Positions 50,535 to 59,821 of a stretch of DNA of 64,000 bases are shown one piece after another. The notes under the pieces are model-generated. The model was not told where the DNA came from. It saw only the letters and a program-made list of their open reading frames with translations, and did no database searches. Origin of the DNA: Modicisalibacter sp049808615 (GTDB lineage: Bacteria; Pseudomonadota; Gammaproteobacteria; Pseudomonadales; Halomonadaceae). Within the stretch, counting starts at the first letter, position 1; every line of letters starts with the position of its first letter. The stretch covers positions 62,001 to 126,000 of the forward strand of contig NZ_JBNCAN010000003.1 in NCBI RefSeq assembly GCF_049808615.1, written 5' to 3'. The position numbers were made by a program, and so were the translations under genes.

Positions 50535-51986
50535 ATGACAACTACAATTTCAAGAGAACAATGGGGTAGCCGGTTCGGCTACCTGATGGCGGTGGTCGGG
50601 GCCATGGTCGGCGCCGGTAACATCTGGCGCATGCCTTACGTCACCGGCGAGAACGGCGGCGGCGCCTTTCTGATTGCCTATTTCATACTACTTTACTTGA
50701 TCGCCGTGCCCGGCCTGATGGGAGAAACCAGTCTCGGACGCTATACGCGCCAAGGATTGCTCGGCACCTTCCGCAAGATATATGGCAACAACAAGTTCGT
50801 CGGCTTGGGGCTGGTGATCCTGGTCTTCAACATCGTGTTGATGTCCTATTATTCGTCGATCGTCGGCTGGTCGATCTATTACGCCTACCATGCGGTGATC
50901 GGTTCCTTCACCCACACCAACTTCGACACCGCTGCCCTATGGCAGGCATTCAGCAACAACACCGCCTTGAACGTGGGTATGCATACCGTTGCGATGCTGA
51001 TCGTCACGGTCATTCTGCTCAAGGGCATCAAGGGCGGTATCGAGCGCCTGGCCAAATGGATGATGCCCATCCTCACCGTTTCGCTGATCGCCATCGCCAT
51101 TCGTGGCGTTACCCTGCCGGGCGCCATGGCGGGGCTCGAGTTCAGCTTCTCGCCGGACTGGGAATATCTGGTGCGCGGCGAAACCTGGCTCGCCGCCTTG
51201 GGCCAGGCGCTGTTCTCGACGGGACTCGGCTGGGGTATCGCCCTGACCTACGGCAGCTATCTGGGGCGCAACGACGACATTCCCCTGGGGGGCGGGATAT
51301 TTACCGCCATCGGCAATACCAGCTTCGGCCTGCTGGCCATCTTCGCTGTGTTCCCCATTGTCTTCGCCATGGGGATCTCACCAACCTCCGGGGCAGAACT
51401 GGCCTTCGTCGCGCTGGCCAGCGCCTTTGGCAGCATGACCGGTGGCTATGTCTGGGCGCTATTGTTTTTCATGGGCTTTTTCTTTGCCAACCTGACCACC
51501 GCAATCGCCATTACCGAAGTCGGTGTCACCACCTTCAAGGAAGAGCGCAACACCGACCGATCCAAGGCCGTATTGATCATCTGCGGCATCATCTGGCTAC
51601 TGGGCATTCCAAGTGCGATGAACGCCTCCATCCTCGGCTACCTGGACTTCGTGGTGGGCAACTGGGGGCTACCGCTGGCGACCTTCATCATCATGATCAC
51701 CATCGGCTGGAAATTCGATGCCAACCGCTTGCGTGTTCTCAGCCTCAACCGCGGCGCCGATCTATACGTGCCCAGGCTCTGGGAGAGCATCATCCGCTTC
51801 GAGATTCCCGCGATCATGCTCTTCATCATGATTTATTTCCTTTACAGCAACCTGACCGCGACGCCCTGGAAGACCATCAGTGGCCTGGTAATTCTGACGC
51901 TGACGATCCCTCTGTGCCTATGGATCATGCGAAACGGTCAAACCGAAAAGAACGCCCCCAATGCGTTAGGAGGACAGCAATCATGA
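50535..51986 (+). CDS. sodium-dependent NSS/SNF family amino acid transporter
   Basis: A 483-residue Na+ symporter of the neurotransmitter:sodium symporter family with about 11-12 helices. The Na+/substrate-binding first helix is GAMVGAGNIWRMPYVTGENG near residue 26; helix 6-region GIALTYGSYLGRNDDIPLG near 235 and LAIFAVFPIVFAMGI near 275 follow. Location between amaB and amaA suggests uptake of pipecolate, lysine or a related amino acid. The ribosome site is weak (AAGAG). Its stop overlaps the following small gene by 4 bases. Confidence 0.88.
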   Translation: MTTTISREQWGSRFGYLMAVVGAMVGAGNIWRMPYVTGENGGGAFLIAYFILLYLIAVPGLMGETSLGRYTRQGLLGTFRKIYGNNKFVGLGLVILVFNIVLMSYYSSIVGWSIYYAYHAVIGSFTHTNFDTAALWQAFSNNTALNVGMHTVAMLIVTVILLKGIKGGIERLAKWMMPILTVSLIAIAIRGVTLPGAMAGLEFSFSPDWEYLVRGETWLAALGQALFSTGLGWGIALTYGSYLGRNDDIPLGGGIFTAIGNTSFGLLAIFAVFPIVFAMGISPTSGAELAFVALASAFGSMTGGYVWALLFFMGFFFANLTTAIAITEVGVTTFKEERNTDRSKAVLIICGIIWLLGIPSAMNASILGYLDFVVGNWGLPLATFIIMITIGWKFDANRLRVLSLNRGADLYVPRLWESIIRFEIPAIMLFIMIYFLYSNLTATPWKTISGLVILTLTIPLCLWIMRNGQTEKNAPNALGGQQS

Positions 51987-52282
51987 GCCTATCCGCCATT
52001 GTCGTCATGATCGCCTCGATCATTGCACTTTGGGGCGTCGCTAGCTGGGCACTGGTCTATTCGATGCGCCAGGAGGAACGCAAGTTGCGTTTGATCAAGG
52101 AGCAGGGCGACTTCGAGCCTTATTCACCCCGAGCATTTCGCGATCTCGAACGCTGGATCGAGCGGCATGATACGAGTGAGCATGCCCAAGAAATGCAAGG
52201 CGTACGTGAAGAACAGCGTGAAGCGCTGCATAGATGCCGTCGTCACTTCTACGACTGGCGCGATGATCCAGCCACTACCTAG
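51983..52282 (+). CDS. small single-pass subunit of the NSS transporter (MetS-like)
   Basis: A 99-residue protein with one N-terminal membrane helix (LSAIVVMIASIIALWGVASW, residues 2-21) and a charged cytosolic tail rich in Arg and Glu. Small single-helix partners such as MetS are encoded right after NSS transporters and are needed for activity in known cases; those are shorter (about 40-60 residues) than this one, so the tail is unusual. ATG overlaps the transporter stop (ATGA), with AGGAGG upstream. Confidence 0.78.
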   Translation: MSLSAIVVMIASIIALWGVASWALVYSMRQEERKLRLIKEQGDFEPYSPRAFRDLERWIERHDTSEHAQEMQGVREEQREALHRCRRHFYDWRDDPATT

Positions 52283-52311
52283 CTGCACGGACATTGTTTC
52301 AGGGAGACCCT

Positions 52312-53592
52312 ATGAAATCCTCCTGTCTTTGGTACGACACCTCCCCTGAGCCAGCCTTGCACCTTGAGACGTTGGAAGGTGATCATACTACCGAGGTTGC
52401 CGTGATCGGCGGTGGTATCACGGGGCTCAGCACGGCGTTGCATCTGGCCGAGGCCGGCGTGTCTGTGACCCTGCTCGAGGCCGGGGACATACCCAGCGGC
52501 GGCTCAGGACTCAACGTGGGCCTGGTCAATGCCGGGCTCTGGATTCCACCGGACGATATCCTCGAGACCCTGGGTCCGGAGGATGGTGAACGAGTCAACA
52601 AAATACTAGGCGGTGCTCCCGCCGAGGTGTTCAAGCTGATCGACCGGCATCACATCGACTGTGATGCGACTCGCACCGGCACCCTGCACTTGGCGCATAA
52701 TGACAAGGGCGCTCAGGATCTGGAGCGTCGCTTCGAGCAGTTCCAGCAACGTGGCGCACCGGTGGAACTTCTCGAAGACGAGGCCTGCCGGCAGCGTATC
52801 GGTACCCAGCGCATTCGTCGCGCCCTATTGGATAAACGCGCCGGCACCCTCAATCCCACGGCTTACACCCGGGGCCTGGCCCGGGCCGCCGCAACCGCCG
52901 GTGTGCGGCTCCATACCCATAGCGCCGTTACCGCCATTGAACGCGAGGGCGATGACTGGCGCGCCGTTACCGCCAAGGGCAGCGTCAGAGCACCGCGTCT
53001 GGTCATCGCTACCAACGCCTACACCGAGGACCACTGGAACCAGGTTCGCCATCATTTCTTTCGCGGACACTTCTTCCAGGTCGCCTCGCAGCCGCTATCC
53101 GATGAACTGGCCGGCGACATCCTGCCGGAACGCCAGGGCGCCTGGGATACTCGCACCGTACTCAGTAGTTTACGCCGCGACGCCGAGGGCAGGTTGCTGC
53201 TGGGTAGCCTGGGGTGCGGTGAGAGCAAACCGCTGGCGTTCATCAAGTGCTGGGCCGACCGTGTTCAGCGTGACTATTTCCCTCAGCTTGGCAAACTCGA
53301 ATGGGAATACACCTGGACCGGTCAGATCGGCTTTACCCCGGACCATATGCTACGTCTGTTTTCGCCCGCTCCAGGTATATTGGCGGTGTCCGGTTATAAC
53401 GGCCGTGGCATTACCACCGGCACGGTCGTCGGCAAGGGGTTTGCCAAGTTGATCCAAGAAGATTCAGATGAAGGACTTCCGCTGCCCATCCGATACTTGA
53501 AGCCCGTTTCTGCCATCGGCACCCGTAGCTTTGCCTATGAAAGCGGGTTTACCCTCTATCATGCAGGCCAGTGCTTGCGGGTAGTCGCATGA
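52312..53592 (+). CDS. amaA: L-pipecolate oxidase / FAD-dependent amine oxidoreductase
   Basis: A 426-residue DAO-fold flavoprotein. FAD motif VAVIGGGITGLSTALHLAEA at about residues 30-49 followed by VTLLEA; SGGSGLNVGLVNAGLW near 63; later GRGITTGTVVGKGFAKL near 363 closing the FAD site. It oxidises L-pipecolate to Delta1-piperideine-6-carboxylate, the substrate of AmaB. The set amaB, transporter, amaA, dpkA supports this over other glycine-oxidase-like amines. ATG at 52312 with CAGGGAG upstream; a further start 18 bases earlier is less likely. Confidence 0.87.
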   Translation: MKSSCLWYDTSPEPALHLETLEGDHTTEVAVIGGGITGLSTALHLAEAGVSVTLLEAGDIPSGGSGLNVGLVNAGLWIPPDDILETLGPEDGERVNKILGGAPAEVFKLIDRHHIDCDATRTGTLHLAHNDKGAQDLERRFEQFQQRGAPVELLEDEACRQRIGTQRIRRALLDKRAGTLNPTAYTRGLARAAATAGVRLHTHSAVTAIEREGDDWRAVTAKGSVRAPRLVIATNAYTEDHWNQVRHHFFRGHFFQVASQPLSDELAGDILPERQGAWDTRTVLSSLRRDAEGRLLLGSLGCGESKPLAFIKCWADRVQRDYFPQLGKLEWEYTWTGQIGFTPDHMLRLFSPAPGILAVSGYNGRGITTGTVVGKGFAKLIQEDSDEGLPLPIRYLKPVSAIGTRSFAYESGFTLYHAGQCLRVVA

Positions 53593-53630
53593 GAAACTCA
53601 TAAATTTCATTCAACAATAACGAGGTTGCC

Positions 53631-54653
53631 ATGTCGGATAAAACAGTCTTGTTGAGCGAAGAAGACGCGCTGAACCTATCTCGCAAGATATTGTTGAAAA
53701 AAGGCTTCAGCGAGGGTTTTTCACGGGCGATAAGCAATACGGTGGTTGCGGGACAAAAGGATGGTTGCGGATCGCATGGCCTTTATCGGCTCCTGGGCTG
53801 CATCAAGACATTGGAAGCAGGCGGTGTCGTCCCTGATGCCGAGCCTCGTGTCGAACACTCCTCTGGCAGCATCGTCAAAATCAATGCCAATGGCGGCTTC
53901 TCGCAGCTCTCCTTCTCTCTTGGCCTACCGCTGCTGACAGAAAAGGCCAAAGAGAATGGCATCGCTCTCCTGGCCATCAACCACTGCGTACACTTTTCCG
54001 CGCTTTGGATCGAAGTGGAGCAGATAACCAACAATGGGCTGGTCGCTATTGCCTGCAATCCCACTCAGGCCTACGTCGCCCCTCATGGGGGAAACGCACC
54101 GCTTCTTGGCACCAATCCCTTTGCCTTTGGCTGGCCAAGGCCTGACAAGCCGCCCTTCATTTTTGACTTCGCCACCAGCCAGATTGCAAGAGGCGATGTT
54201 GAACTTCACGAACGTGAAGGCAAGCCGATACCCGATGGCTGGGGAGTCGACTCGAAGGGGCAAGGGTGCAACGACCCAAGGGTAGTGCTCGAGGAAGGGG
54301 CTCAGCTCACCTTTGGCGAGCACAAGGGTGCGGCACTTTCCATGATGATCGAGCTGATCGCCGGTCCCTTGATAGGCGACTTGATGAGCTACGAATCATC
54401 TCAACACGATGATGGCAAAGGAGCGCTGCCCTATCACGGCGAGATCATCATCGCCATCGATCCTGCGTTTACGGCAGGAAAGGATTTTGAACAGCATCTT
54501 TCTCGCGCCGAAACCTTTTTCGATCTGGTCGAGTCCCAAGGCGCTCGACTGCCGTCCGGAAGACGGTACGAGAACAGAGAGAAAAGCGAGAGGGATGGCA
54601 TCGAGATATCGGAAAAGCTATATCTTGAGCTGTGCTCTCTGCTGGATGATTGA
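53631..54653 (+). CDS. dpkA: Delta1-piperideine-2-carboxylate reductase (Ldh2/malate dehydrogenase family)
   Basis: A 340-residue NAD(P)H-dependent reductase of the Ldh2/MDH2 family. Catalytic region GCGSHGLYRLLGCIKTLEAG near 48, LAINHCVHFSALWIEVEQIT near 118, NPTQAYVAPHGGNAPLLGTN near 142, and FGEHKGAALSMMIELIAGP near 225. It reduces piperideine-2-carboxylate, made from D-lysine, to L-pipecolate for AmaA. Codon and base use is somewhat more AT-rich than in the neighbouring genes (for example 53631-53760), which may reflect separate acquisition. It closes the amaB-amaA group. Confidence 0.88.
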   Translation: MSDKTVLLSEEDALNLSRKILLKKGFSEGFSRAISNTVVAGQKDGCGSHGLYRLLGCIKTLEAGGVVPDAEPRVEHSSGSIVKINANGGFSQLSFSLGLPLLTEKAKENGIALLAINHCVHFSALWIEVEQITNNGLVAIACNPTQAYVAPHGGNAPLLGTNPFAFGWPRPDKPPFIFDFATSQIARGDVELHEREGKPIPDGWGVDSKGQGCNDPRVVLEEGAQLTFGEHKGAALSMMIELIAGPLIGDLMSYESSQHDDGKGALPYHGEIIIAIDPAFTAGKDFEQHLSRAETFFDLVESQGARLPSGRRYENREKSERDGIEISEKLYLELCSLLDD

Positions 54654-54749
54654 TACAGGGGGTTTATAGCGGATCGCTAGATTCTTCTCGCTCCAAGGTG
54701 TCAAACAGCTAACTGAAACAGGCCATCGACTGGCTGCACAGCGAGACGT

Positions 54750-55451
54750 CTACAAACCAAAGTAGCTCTGGGCCGGATAAGTGCCCTTCTGGGAATCGGC
54801 AAGCAAGGGGTTTTGGGGGTTAAAAGACTGAACCGGTGCCTGAAGCTGAAGTGACAGCACACAAGCCCCGCCGCCATTGTCATCGACCATCTTGATGCAC
54901 CCGTCCTTTTCGCTGGCTACGAGGGTGCTATTGTTTGCCCGCTCATAGAACGTCTTGTACTGTAGCCCCTGCTCGAGGGTTGCCTGAGGTACTCCCATGC
55001 CCACCAGCGCTTGGAGGCTTATCTGCTGCAAGGAAGCGCGCAGCTGCGCCTGCAGCTGTTCCGGTGTCATTGTTTGCAGGGCCATAGGCGATACCAGTGT
55101 ACCTTCCGGCGCATTGGCTTGATGCTTATCCTGCTCTCTATCCTGTAGGGGATCCAGCATCGAGACCGCAAAGCCAAGGCCGAAGGATTTTCCTAGCGAC
55201 AACCCAATCCCGGCATTGCTGCTCAACAACAAAGCGGTACTGGCGGTGGCCAACATATTGGACATCAAGGCCTGGTAGGCGAAGCCTTCTTCGTCTTTCC
55301 CCTCGGCAGCATAAAGTTGTTCACCATGACGAGAACTCTCACTATGACCTGTTCCATAGGCGGGCGGAACAGGATCGCTTTTGGATGTCGCGCAACCGCT
55401 GGCGAATGCCGCCAGCATGATAGCGCTCATGAGACGCGTGATGATCGTCAT
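54750..55451 (-). CDS. lipoprotein of unknown function
   Basis: A 233-residue lipoprotein: signal with lipobox FASGC (Cys20), then a hydrophobic glycine-rich middle (TASTALLLSSNAGIGLSLGK near 68-87), a Gln-rich helix (MTPEQLQAQLRASLQQISLQ near 128-147), and two Cys near 187 and 198 that could pair. No family recognised. The ATG at 55449-55451 gives a proper lipoprotein signal, whereas the longer frame does not. It is monocistronic, convergent with dpkA. Confidence 0.75.
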   Translation of the reverse strand: MTIITRLMSAIMLAAFASGCATSKSDPVPPAYGTGHSESSRHGEQLYAAEGKDEEGFAYQALMSNMLATASTALLLSSNAGIGLSLGKSFGLGFAVSMLDPLQDREQDKHQANAPEGTLVSPMALQTMTPEQLQAQLRASLQQISLQALVGMGVPQATLEQGLQYKTFYERANNSTLVASEKDGCIKMVDDNGGGACVLSLQLQAPVQSFNPQNPLLADSQKGTYPAQSYFGL

Positions 55452-55580
55452 TGTCCGGCCCTGCACGTAGTGTCTTGAACGTTTTCGACAATTTATCACC
55501 GACCGTGCACATCCAATCCGTGGAATGAGGCGTATTAATGGCGCTATTTCATGCTGCAACTGCTCTTTTGCACATTCATT

Positions 55581-55607
55581 AAAAACCCCTTTCCAAGGAA
55601 AGGGGTT
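55581..55607 (-). terminator. rho-independent terminator of the glyA-sox operon
   Basis: AACCCCTTTCC (55584-55594) and GGAAAGGGGTT (55597-55607) form an 11 bp perfect stem, followed on the minus strand by a run of U (complement of 55581-55585). It is 43 bases past the soxG stop. Confidence 0.87.
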
Positions 55608-55649
55608 ATCGACTTCGGTCTGGCAACAGAGAAATGGATTATCTGATGT

Positions 55650-56303
55650 CTATTTCTTCGTCACACCAATCCCGTACTCCTCGCCGGCATCCAGCAGCCA
55701 GCGATAGCAGTAGTCGGCGAAGCTTCTGCGCAGCACCAGCTCATAACGCTCCTCGCTGGGGCGGCGCAGGATGGCGCTGGATTTGGCGAACACCACGCTG
55801 ACCGCCTTGCCCACCGGGAAGTTGGCCGGGTGCACATCGTAGGGCACGGACTTCATCAGCACTTCCCGCGCCTTCTCGCCGGACAGCTCGACCAGGGTCT
55901 GGCCGCCGCTGACGTTGACGATGGCGAAGTGGGCATTGCCGAGTTTCTCGCGCAGGCGATTCTCCAGATCGAATTCCTCGCCGCCGGGCACGATGACGAG
56001 CCATTCGTCTGGCGACATCCACTGAACTGAGCGCTCGCCGCTTTCGTCCAGGGCCAGCCCCAGGGGCCGACCGGGCAGGCTGATACCGAGCACTTCGCGC
56101 ACCGCCTCGTCGAGGACGATGGCGCCGCCGCGCAGGATCAGATGACCGAGAAAGGGCTTCTCCTCTAGCTGGACCTGGCTTTGCTGAGTCGGTTTCGGCG
56201 CCTGACCTCGATGATAGGCCACGGATAGCGGCGATTCGATCGCGATATCTTTCTCGGGCCGCGTATCGAAGACAGCGACGTTGCCGTAATTCTGATCAGA
56301 CAT
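55650..56303 (-). CDS. soxG: sarcosine oxidase gamma subunit
   Basis: A 217-residue subunit of heterotetrameric sarcosine oxidase, which demethylates sarcosine to glycine with transfer of the methyl carbon to tetrahydrofolate. It has the YgfZ/GcvT-related fold: VQWMSPDEWLVIVPGGEEFD near 90, NVSGGQTLVELSGEKAREVL near 125, and the Ser-rich end RRPSEERYELVLRRSFADY. The ATG at 56301-56303 overlaps the soxA end by 8 bases. Last gene of the operon, before the terminator. Confidence 0.92.
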   Translation of the reverse strand: MSDQNYGNVAVFDTRPEKDIAIESPLSVAYHRGQAPKPTQQSQVQLEEKPFLGHLILRGGAIVLDEAVREVLGISLPGRPLGLALDESGERSVQWMSPDEWLVIVPGGEEFDLENRLREKLGNAHFAIVNVSGGQTLVELSGEKAREVLMKSVPYDVHPANFPVGKAVSVVFAKSSAILRRPSEERYELVLRRSFADYCYRWLLDAGEEYGIGVTKK

Positions 56304-59300
56304 GTTGACGCTCTCCCTTGGGATCGATGAATACGGTGCTGACGATCTCGGCTTCATGAACCTCGCCGCCGGGCATGGGCAGATAGACCTTCTGGCCCAT
56401 GCGCTCCTGGCCCCCCTTGACCACCGCCAGGGCGAAGCCATGCTCCAGATTCGGGCTGTAGTAGCTCGAGGTCACATGCCCCTGCATGGTCATGGGGATC
56501 TGCTGATCCTTGTCGAAGACGATCTGGGCGCCCTCTTCCAGCACCACCTTGGGGTCCGTGGGCTTGAGACCCACCAGCTGCTTGCGATCCTTGCGCGCAG
56601 TATCCGAGCGGCTCAGGGCGCGCTTTCCGATCCAGGAGAACGGCTTGTCATAGCCGATCGCCCAGTACATGCCGAGATCCTCCGGCGTCACCGAGCCGTC
56701 GGTGTCCTGGCCGGCGATGATCAGCCCTTTTTCGGCACGCAGCACGTGCATGGTCTCGGTGCCGTAGGGGGTCAGATCGTACTTCTTGCCGTGCTCGAAC
56801 AGCGTCTTCCATACGTGCAGGGCGTAGTTGGCCTGAACGTTGATCTCGTAGGCCAGTTCCCCGGTGAAGGAAATGCGGAACACCCGGGCCGGTACATCGG
56901 CGACCTTGCCGTTGCGCCAGTCCATGAACTTGAACTGCTCTTTGTCCAGATCGATATCGGTGACTTCCGAGAGCAGTTTCCTGGCGTCCGGGCCGGTCAC
57001 GGTCATGGTCGCCCAGTGATCCGTGACCGAGGTGAAGTACACCTGCAGTTCCGGCCATTCGGTCTGGTGCCACAGCTCGAGCCACTCCATGACCCCAGCG
57101 GCACCGCCGGTAGTGGTAGTCATCAGGAAGTGATTCTCGCCCAGGCAGCTGGTGGTACCGTCGTCCATCAGCATGCCGTCGTCCTTGCACATCAGGCCGT
57201 AGCGCACACGCCCAGGCGCCAGCTTGGCCCACTTGTTGGTATAGACGCGGCCCAGGAATTCCCGGGCATCCGGGCCTTGAATGTCGATCTTGCCCAGGGT
57301 CGTGGCATCGAGGATACCCACCTTGGTGCGTACCGCCAGGCTCTCCCGGGAAACCGCCTCATCCATGGACTCCAGCTTGCCATTGACCTTGCGCGGGAAG
57401 TACCAGGGACGCTTCCACTGACCGACGTCCTCGAACTCGGCGCCGTTTTCCACATGCCACTGGTGCATCGCGGTATAACGCTCCGGATCGAACAGCTCCC
57501 TGGCATGACGGCCAACGATGGCACCGAAGGTGACCGGCGTATAGTTGGGACGGAACACCGTGGTGCCCACTTCGGGAATGGAACGCTTCAGCATACGTGC
57601 CGCGATGGCCATGCCGTTGATATTGCCGAGCTTGCCCTGATCGGTGCCGAAGCCCATGGCGGTGTAGCGCTTGACGTGCTCGATGGACTCGAAGCCCTCG
57701 CGAGTCGCCACCTCGATGCCGGCGGCGGTCACGTCGTTCTGCAGGTCGACGAACTGCTTGGGCGCACGCAGTGTGGCCTTCTCATGGGGCACCTGGTAGA
57801 GCGCGCAGGCCGCTGCTTCTCGTGGCGAATCCGTCTTGGGCAAACTGGGCTCGGCGACCGACTCGATACCGCTGGCTTTGGTTGCTTGCGTACCGGACCC
57901 GGCGCCGTCACGGAGGACATCGGCCAGGGCATAGACGCCCTGAGCGCCGCCCGCCGGATGCATTCCGGTCACCTTGCCGGGCACGAAACCCAGCAGATCG
58001 TCACGCCAGGTGGGGCGCGCCCCGGTATGGGACGCCAGGTGCACCACCGGGCTGTACCCCCCGGAACTGGCGATGGTGTCGCAGCCGAGCTCTTCCACCT
58101 GACCGGTCACGGCGAAGCGTTCGGTGTCGATCTTCGCGACCCGCGCCCCTGTGACGCGATTGGCGCCCTTGGCCTCGATCACCGCGGAACCGGTGATAAG
58201 ACGAATTCCCTTGGACTGGGCTTCCTTGACCAGGTCGCCGTCCGGATTGGCCCGGGCATCGACGATGGCCACCACCTCGCGCCCTGCATCGGCCCAATCC
58301 AGCGCCGCACGATAAGCATGGTCGTTGCTGGTGGAGAGTACCAGCTTGTTACCCGGCACCACGGCGTAGCGGTGGATATAGTTCGACACCGCACCGGCCA
58401 GCAGATTGCCGGGCACGTCGTTGTTGGCATAGACCAGCGGCCGCTCGTGGGCGCCCGTGGCCAGCACCACCTGGGCGGCGCGCACCCGATGCAGCCGCGA
58501 ACGGGCCTGGCGACGACCGTTGGCCATCGGCGCCGTGTCCGCCAGATGCTCGGTGCGCCGCTCATGCAGGGTCACGAAGTTATGATCGTGATAGCCGTTG
58601 GCGGTGGTATGGGGCAGCAAGGTGACATTTTCCATGCCGGCAAGCGTGGCCAGAGTGTTTTCTACCCACTGTGCCGCCGGTGCGCCATCCAAGGTTTCGC
58701 GGCTATCCAGTAACGAACCGCCCATTTCCTGCTGCTCGTCACACAGGATCACCCGAGCACCGCTGTTGGCTGCCGTGAGTGCCGCCGCCAGGCCCGCCGG
58801 GCCGGCACCGATCACCAACACGTCGCAGTGCTGATTGAGATGATCGTAGATATCCGGATCGTTTTCGCTGGGTACACGCCCCAAACCGGCGCCCTTGCGG
58901 ATGACCTTCTCATAGGTCATCCACATGGAGGCCGGCGCCATGAAGGTCTTGTAATAGAAGCCCGGCGGCATGAAGCCACCCCCCAGCTTGCCGACCCAGC
59001 TCATCATGTCCTTCTGGACGTTGGGCCAGCCGTTGGTGGAGCGGGCATTCAAGCCGTTGTAGAGCGCCTGCTGAGTGGCGCGCACGTTGGGCACCTGGGC
59101 GGCTTCCGACTGCCCCAACTGGACCACCGCATTGGGCTCTTCCGCGCCGGCGGCGACGATGCCGCGCGGGCGGGAATACTTGAAGCTACGGTTGACCACG
59201 TCAATGCCGTTGGCCAGCAGTGCCGCCGCCAGGGTGTCGCCGGCATGGCCCTGATAGGTCTTGCCGTTGAAGGTGAAGTTCAAGATACGGGAGCGATCGA

Positions 59301-59337
59301 TACGACCGCCCTGCTGCAGACGATTGGTCTGTGTCAT
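56296..59337 (-). CDS. soxA: sarcosine oxidase alpha subunit
   Basis: A 1013-residue subunit with an N-terminal 2Fe-2S ferredoxin-like region without its cysteines (FTFNGKTYQGHAGDTLAAAL near 22-41), a disulfide-reductase-type NAD-binding domain (DVLVIGAGPAGLAAALTAAN near 173-192, VVLATGAHERPLVYANNDVP near 285), a linker, and a C-terminal GcvT-like tetrahydrofolate domain (KVGILDATTLGKIDIQGPDA near 680, GTETMHVLRAEKGLIIAGQD near 865). It binds NAD, shares FMN with SoxB and hands formaldehyde to folate. It overlaps soxD by 4 bases. Confidence 0.96.
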   Translation of the reverse strand: MTQTNRLQQGGRIDRSRILNFTFNGKTYQGHAGDTLAAALLANGIDVVNRSFKYSRPRGIVAAGAEEPNAVVQLGQSEAAQVPNVRATQQALYNGLNARSTNGWPNVQKDMMSWVGKLGGGFMPPGFYYKTFMAPASMWMTYEKVIRKGAGLGRVPSENDPDIYDHLNQHCDVLVIGAGPAGLAAALTAANSGARVILCDEQQEMGGSLLDSRETLDGAPAAQWVENTLATLAGMENVTLLPHTTANGYHDHNFVTLHERRTEHLADTAPMANGRRQARSRLHRVRAAQVVLATGAHERPLVYANNDVPGNLLAGAVSNYIHRYAVVPGNKLVLSTSNDHAYRAALDWADAGREVVAIVDARANPDGDLVKEAQSKGIRLITGSAVIEAKGANRVTGARVAKIDTERFAVTGQVEELGCDTIASSGGYSPVVHLASHTGARPTWRDDLLGFVPGKVTGMHPAGGAQGVYALADVLRDGAGSGTQATKASGIESVAEPSLPKTDSPREAAACALYQVPHEKATLRAPKQFVDLQNDVTAAGIEVATREGFESIEHVKRYTAMGFGTDQGKLGNINGMAIAARMLKRSIPEVGTTVFRPNYTPVTFGAIVGRHARELFDPERYTAMHQWHVENGAEFEDVGQWKRPWYFPRKVNGKLESMDEAVSRESLAVRTKVGILDATTLGKIDIQGPDAREFLGRVYTNKWAKLAPGRVRYGLMCKDDGMLMDDGTTSCLGENHFLMTTTTGGAAGVMEWLELWHQTEWPELQVYFTSVTDHWATMTVTGPDARKLLSEVTDIDLDKEQFKFMDWRNGKVADVPARVFRISFTGELAYEINVQANYALHVWKTLFEHGKKYDLTPYGTETMHVLRAEKGLIIAGQDTDGSVTPEDLGMYWAIGYDKPFSWIGKRALSRSDTARKDRKQLVGLKPTDPKVVLEEGAQIVFDKDQQIPMTMQGHVTSSYYSPNLEHGFALAVVKGGQERMGQKVYLPMPGGEVHEAEIVSTVFIDPKGERQHV

Positions 59338-59756
59338 ATCGATTTCTCCTTATTGGCCTGGCTGGAAGACGCGTCACTTTCATTGAGCGCTTCGCTTTCG
59401 GGGCGGGCACCGACGGTTTGCCAGCCCGCGTCCGCGGCCTGAACGCCGGATTGCTTCTCTTTGTTCGCCAGGCTTTCCGCGGTTACCGACGGACGCTCAC
59501 CCATGCGGTAGGTCTCGAGAATCTCATAGCTCGCCGAGTTGCGGGTGATGTTGAAGAACTTGCGACAACCAATGGCGTGTACCCACAGCTCATGATGGAT
59601 GCCGCGAGGATTGTCGCGGAAGAACAGGTAATCACCCCACTCTTCGTCGCTGCAGTTCTCCGGGTCCGCCGGGCGGACGATATGCGCCTGGCCCTTGGGA
59701 TGAAACTCTTCTTCCTCACGATGCTCGTCGCAGTAAGGGCAATGAATGTAGAACAT
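59334..59756 (-). CDS. soxD: sarcosine oxidase delta subunit, with extended C terminus
   Basis: A 140-residue zinc subunit. Zinc ligands by pattern: Cys6 and Cys9 (HCPYCDEHRE), His60 and Cys64 (WVHAIGCRKFFN). The conserved domain ends near residue 90 (YRMGERP). The remaining ~45 residues are low-complexity, Ser/Ala/Glu-rich and not seen in typical SoxD of about 90-110 residues. The start has GGAGG upstream. It follows soxB after an unusual 201-base gap that contains a palindromic repeat, then overlaps soxA by 4 bases. Confidence 0.93.
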   Translation of the reverse strand: MFYIHCPYCDEHREEEEFHPKGQAHIVRPADPENCSDEEWGDYLFFRDNPRGIHHELWVHAIGCRKFFNITRNSASYEILETYRMGERPSVTAESLANKEKQSGVQAADAGWQTVGARPESEALNESDASSSQANKEKSI

Positions 59757-59821
59757 TTTTTATTCCTCCATCACTCGGATGAAAGCGAATAGTTTTTCTG
59801 CGCTGATATGGCTACCAGGTG

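Noticed and set aside
50939..52282. A long plus-strand frame running from inside the transporter gene through the small-subunit gene
   Set aside because: Only its last 99 codons (from 51983) are real; the earlier part is out of frame with the NSS transporter.
56302..58713. An 803-codon open frame on the plus strand opposite soxA
   Set aside because: It mirrors the third-position bias of a high-GC gene; the translation is His/Gly/Ala-rich without any motif, while soxA on the other strand matches its family along its whole length.
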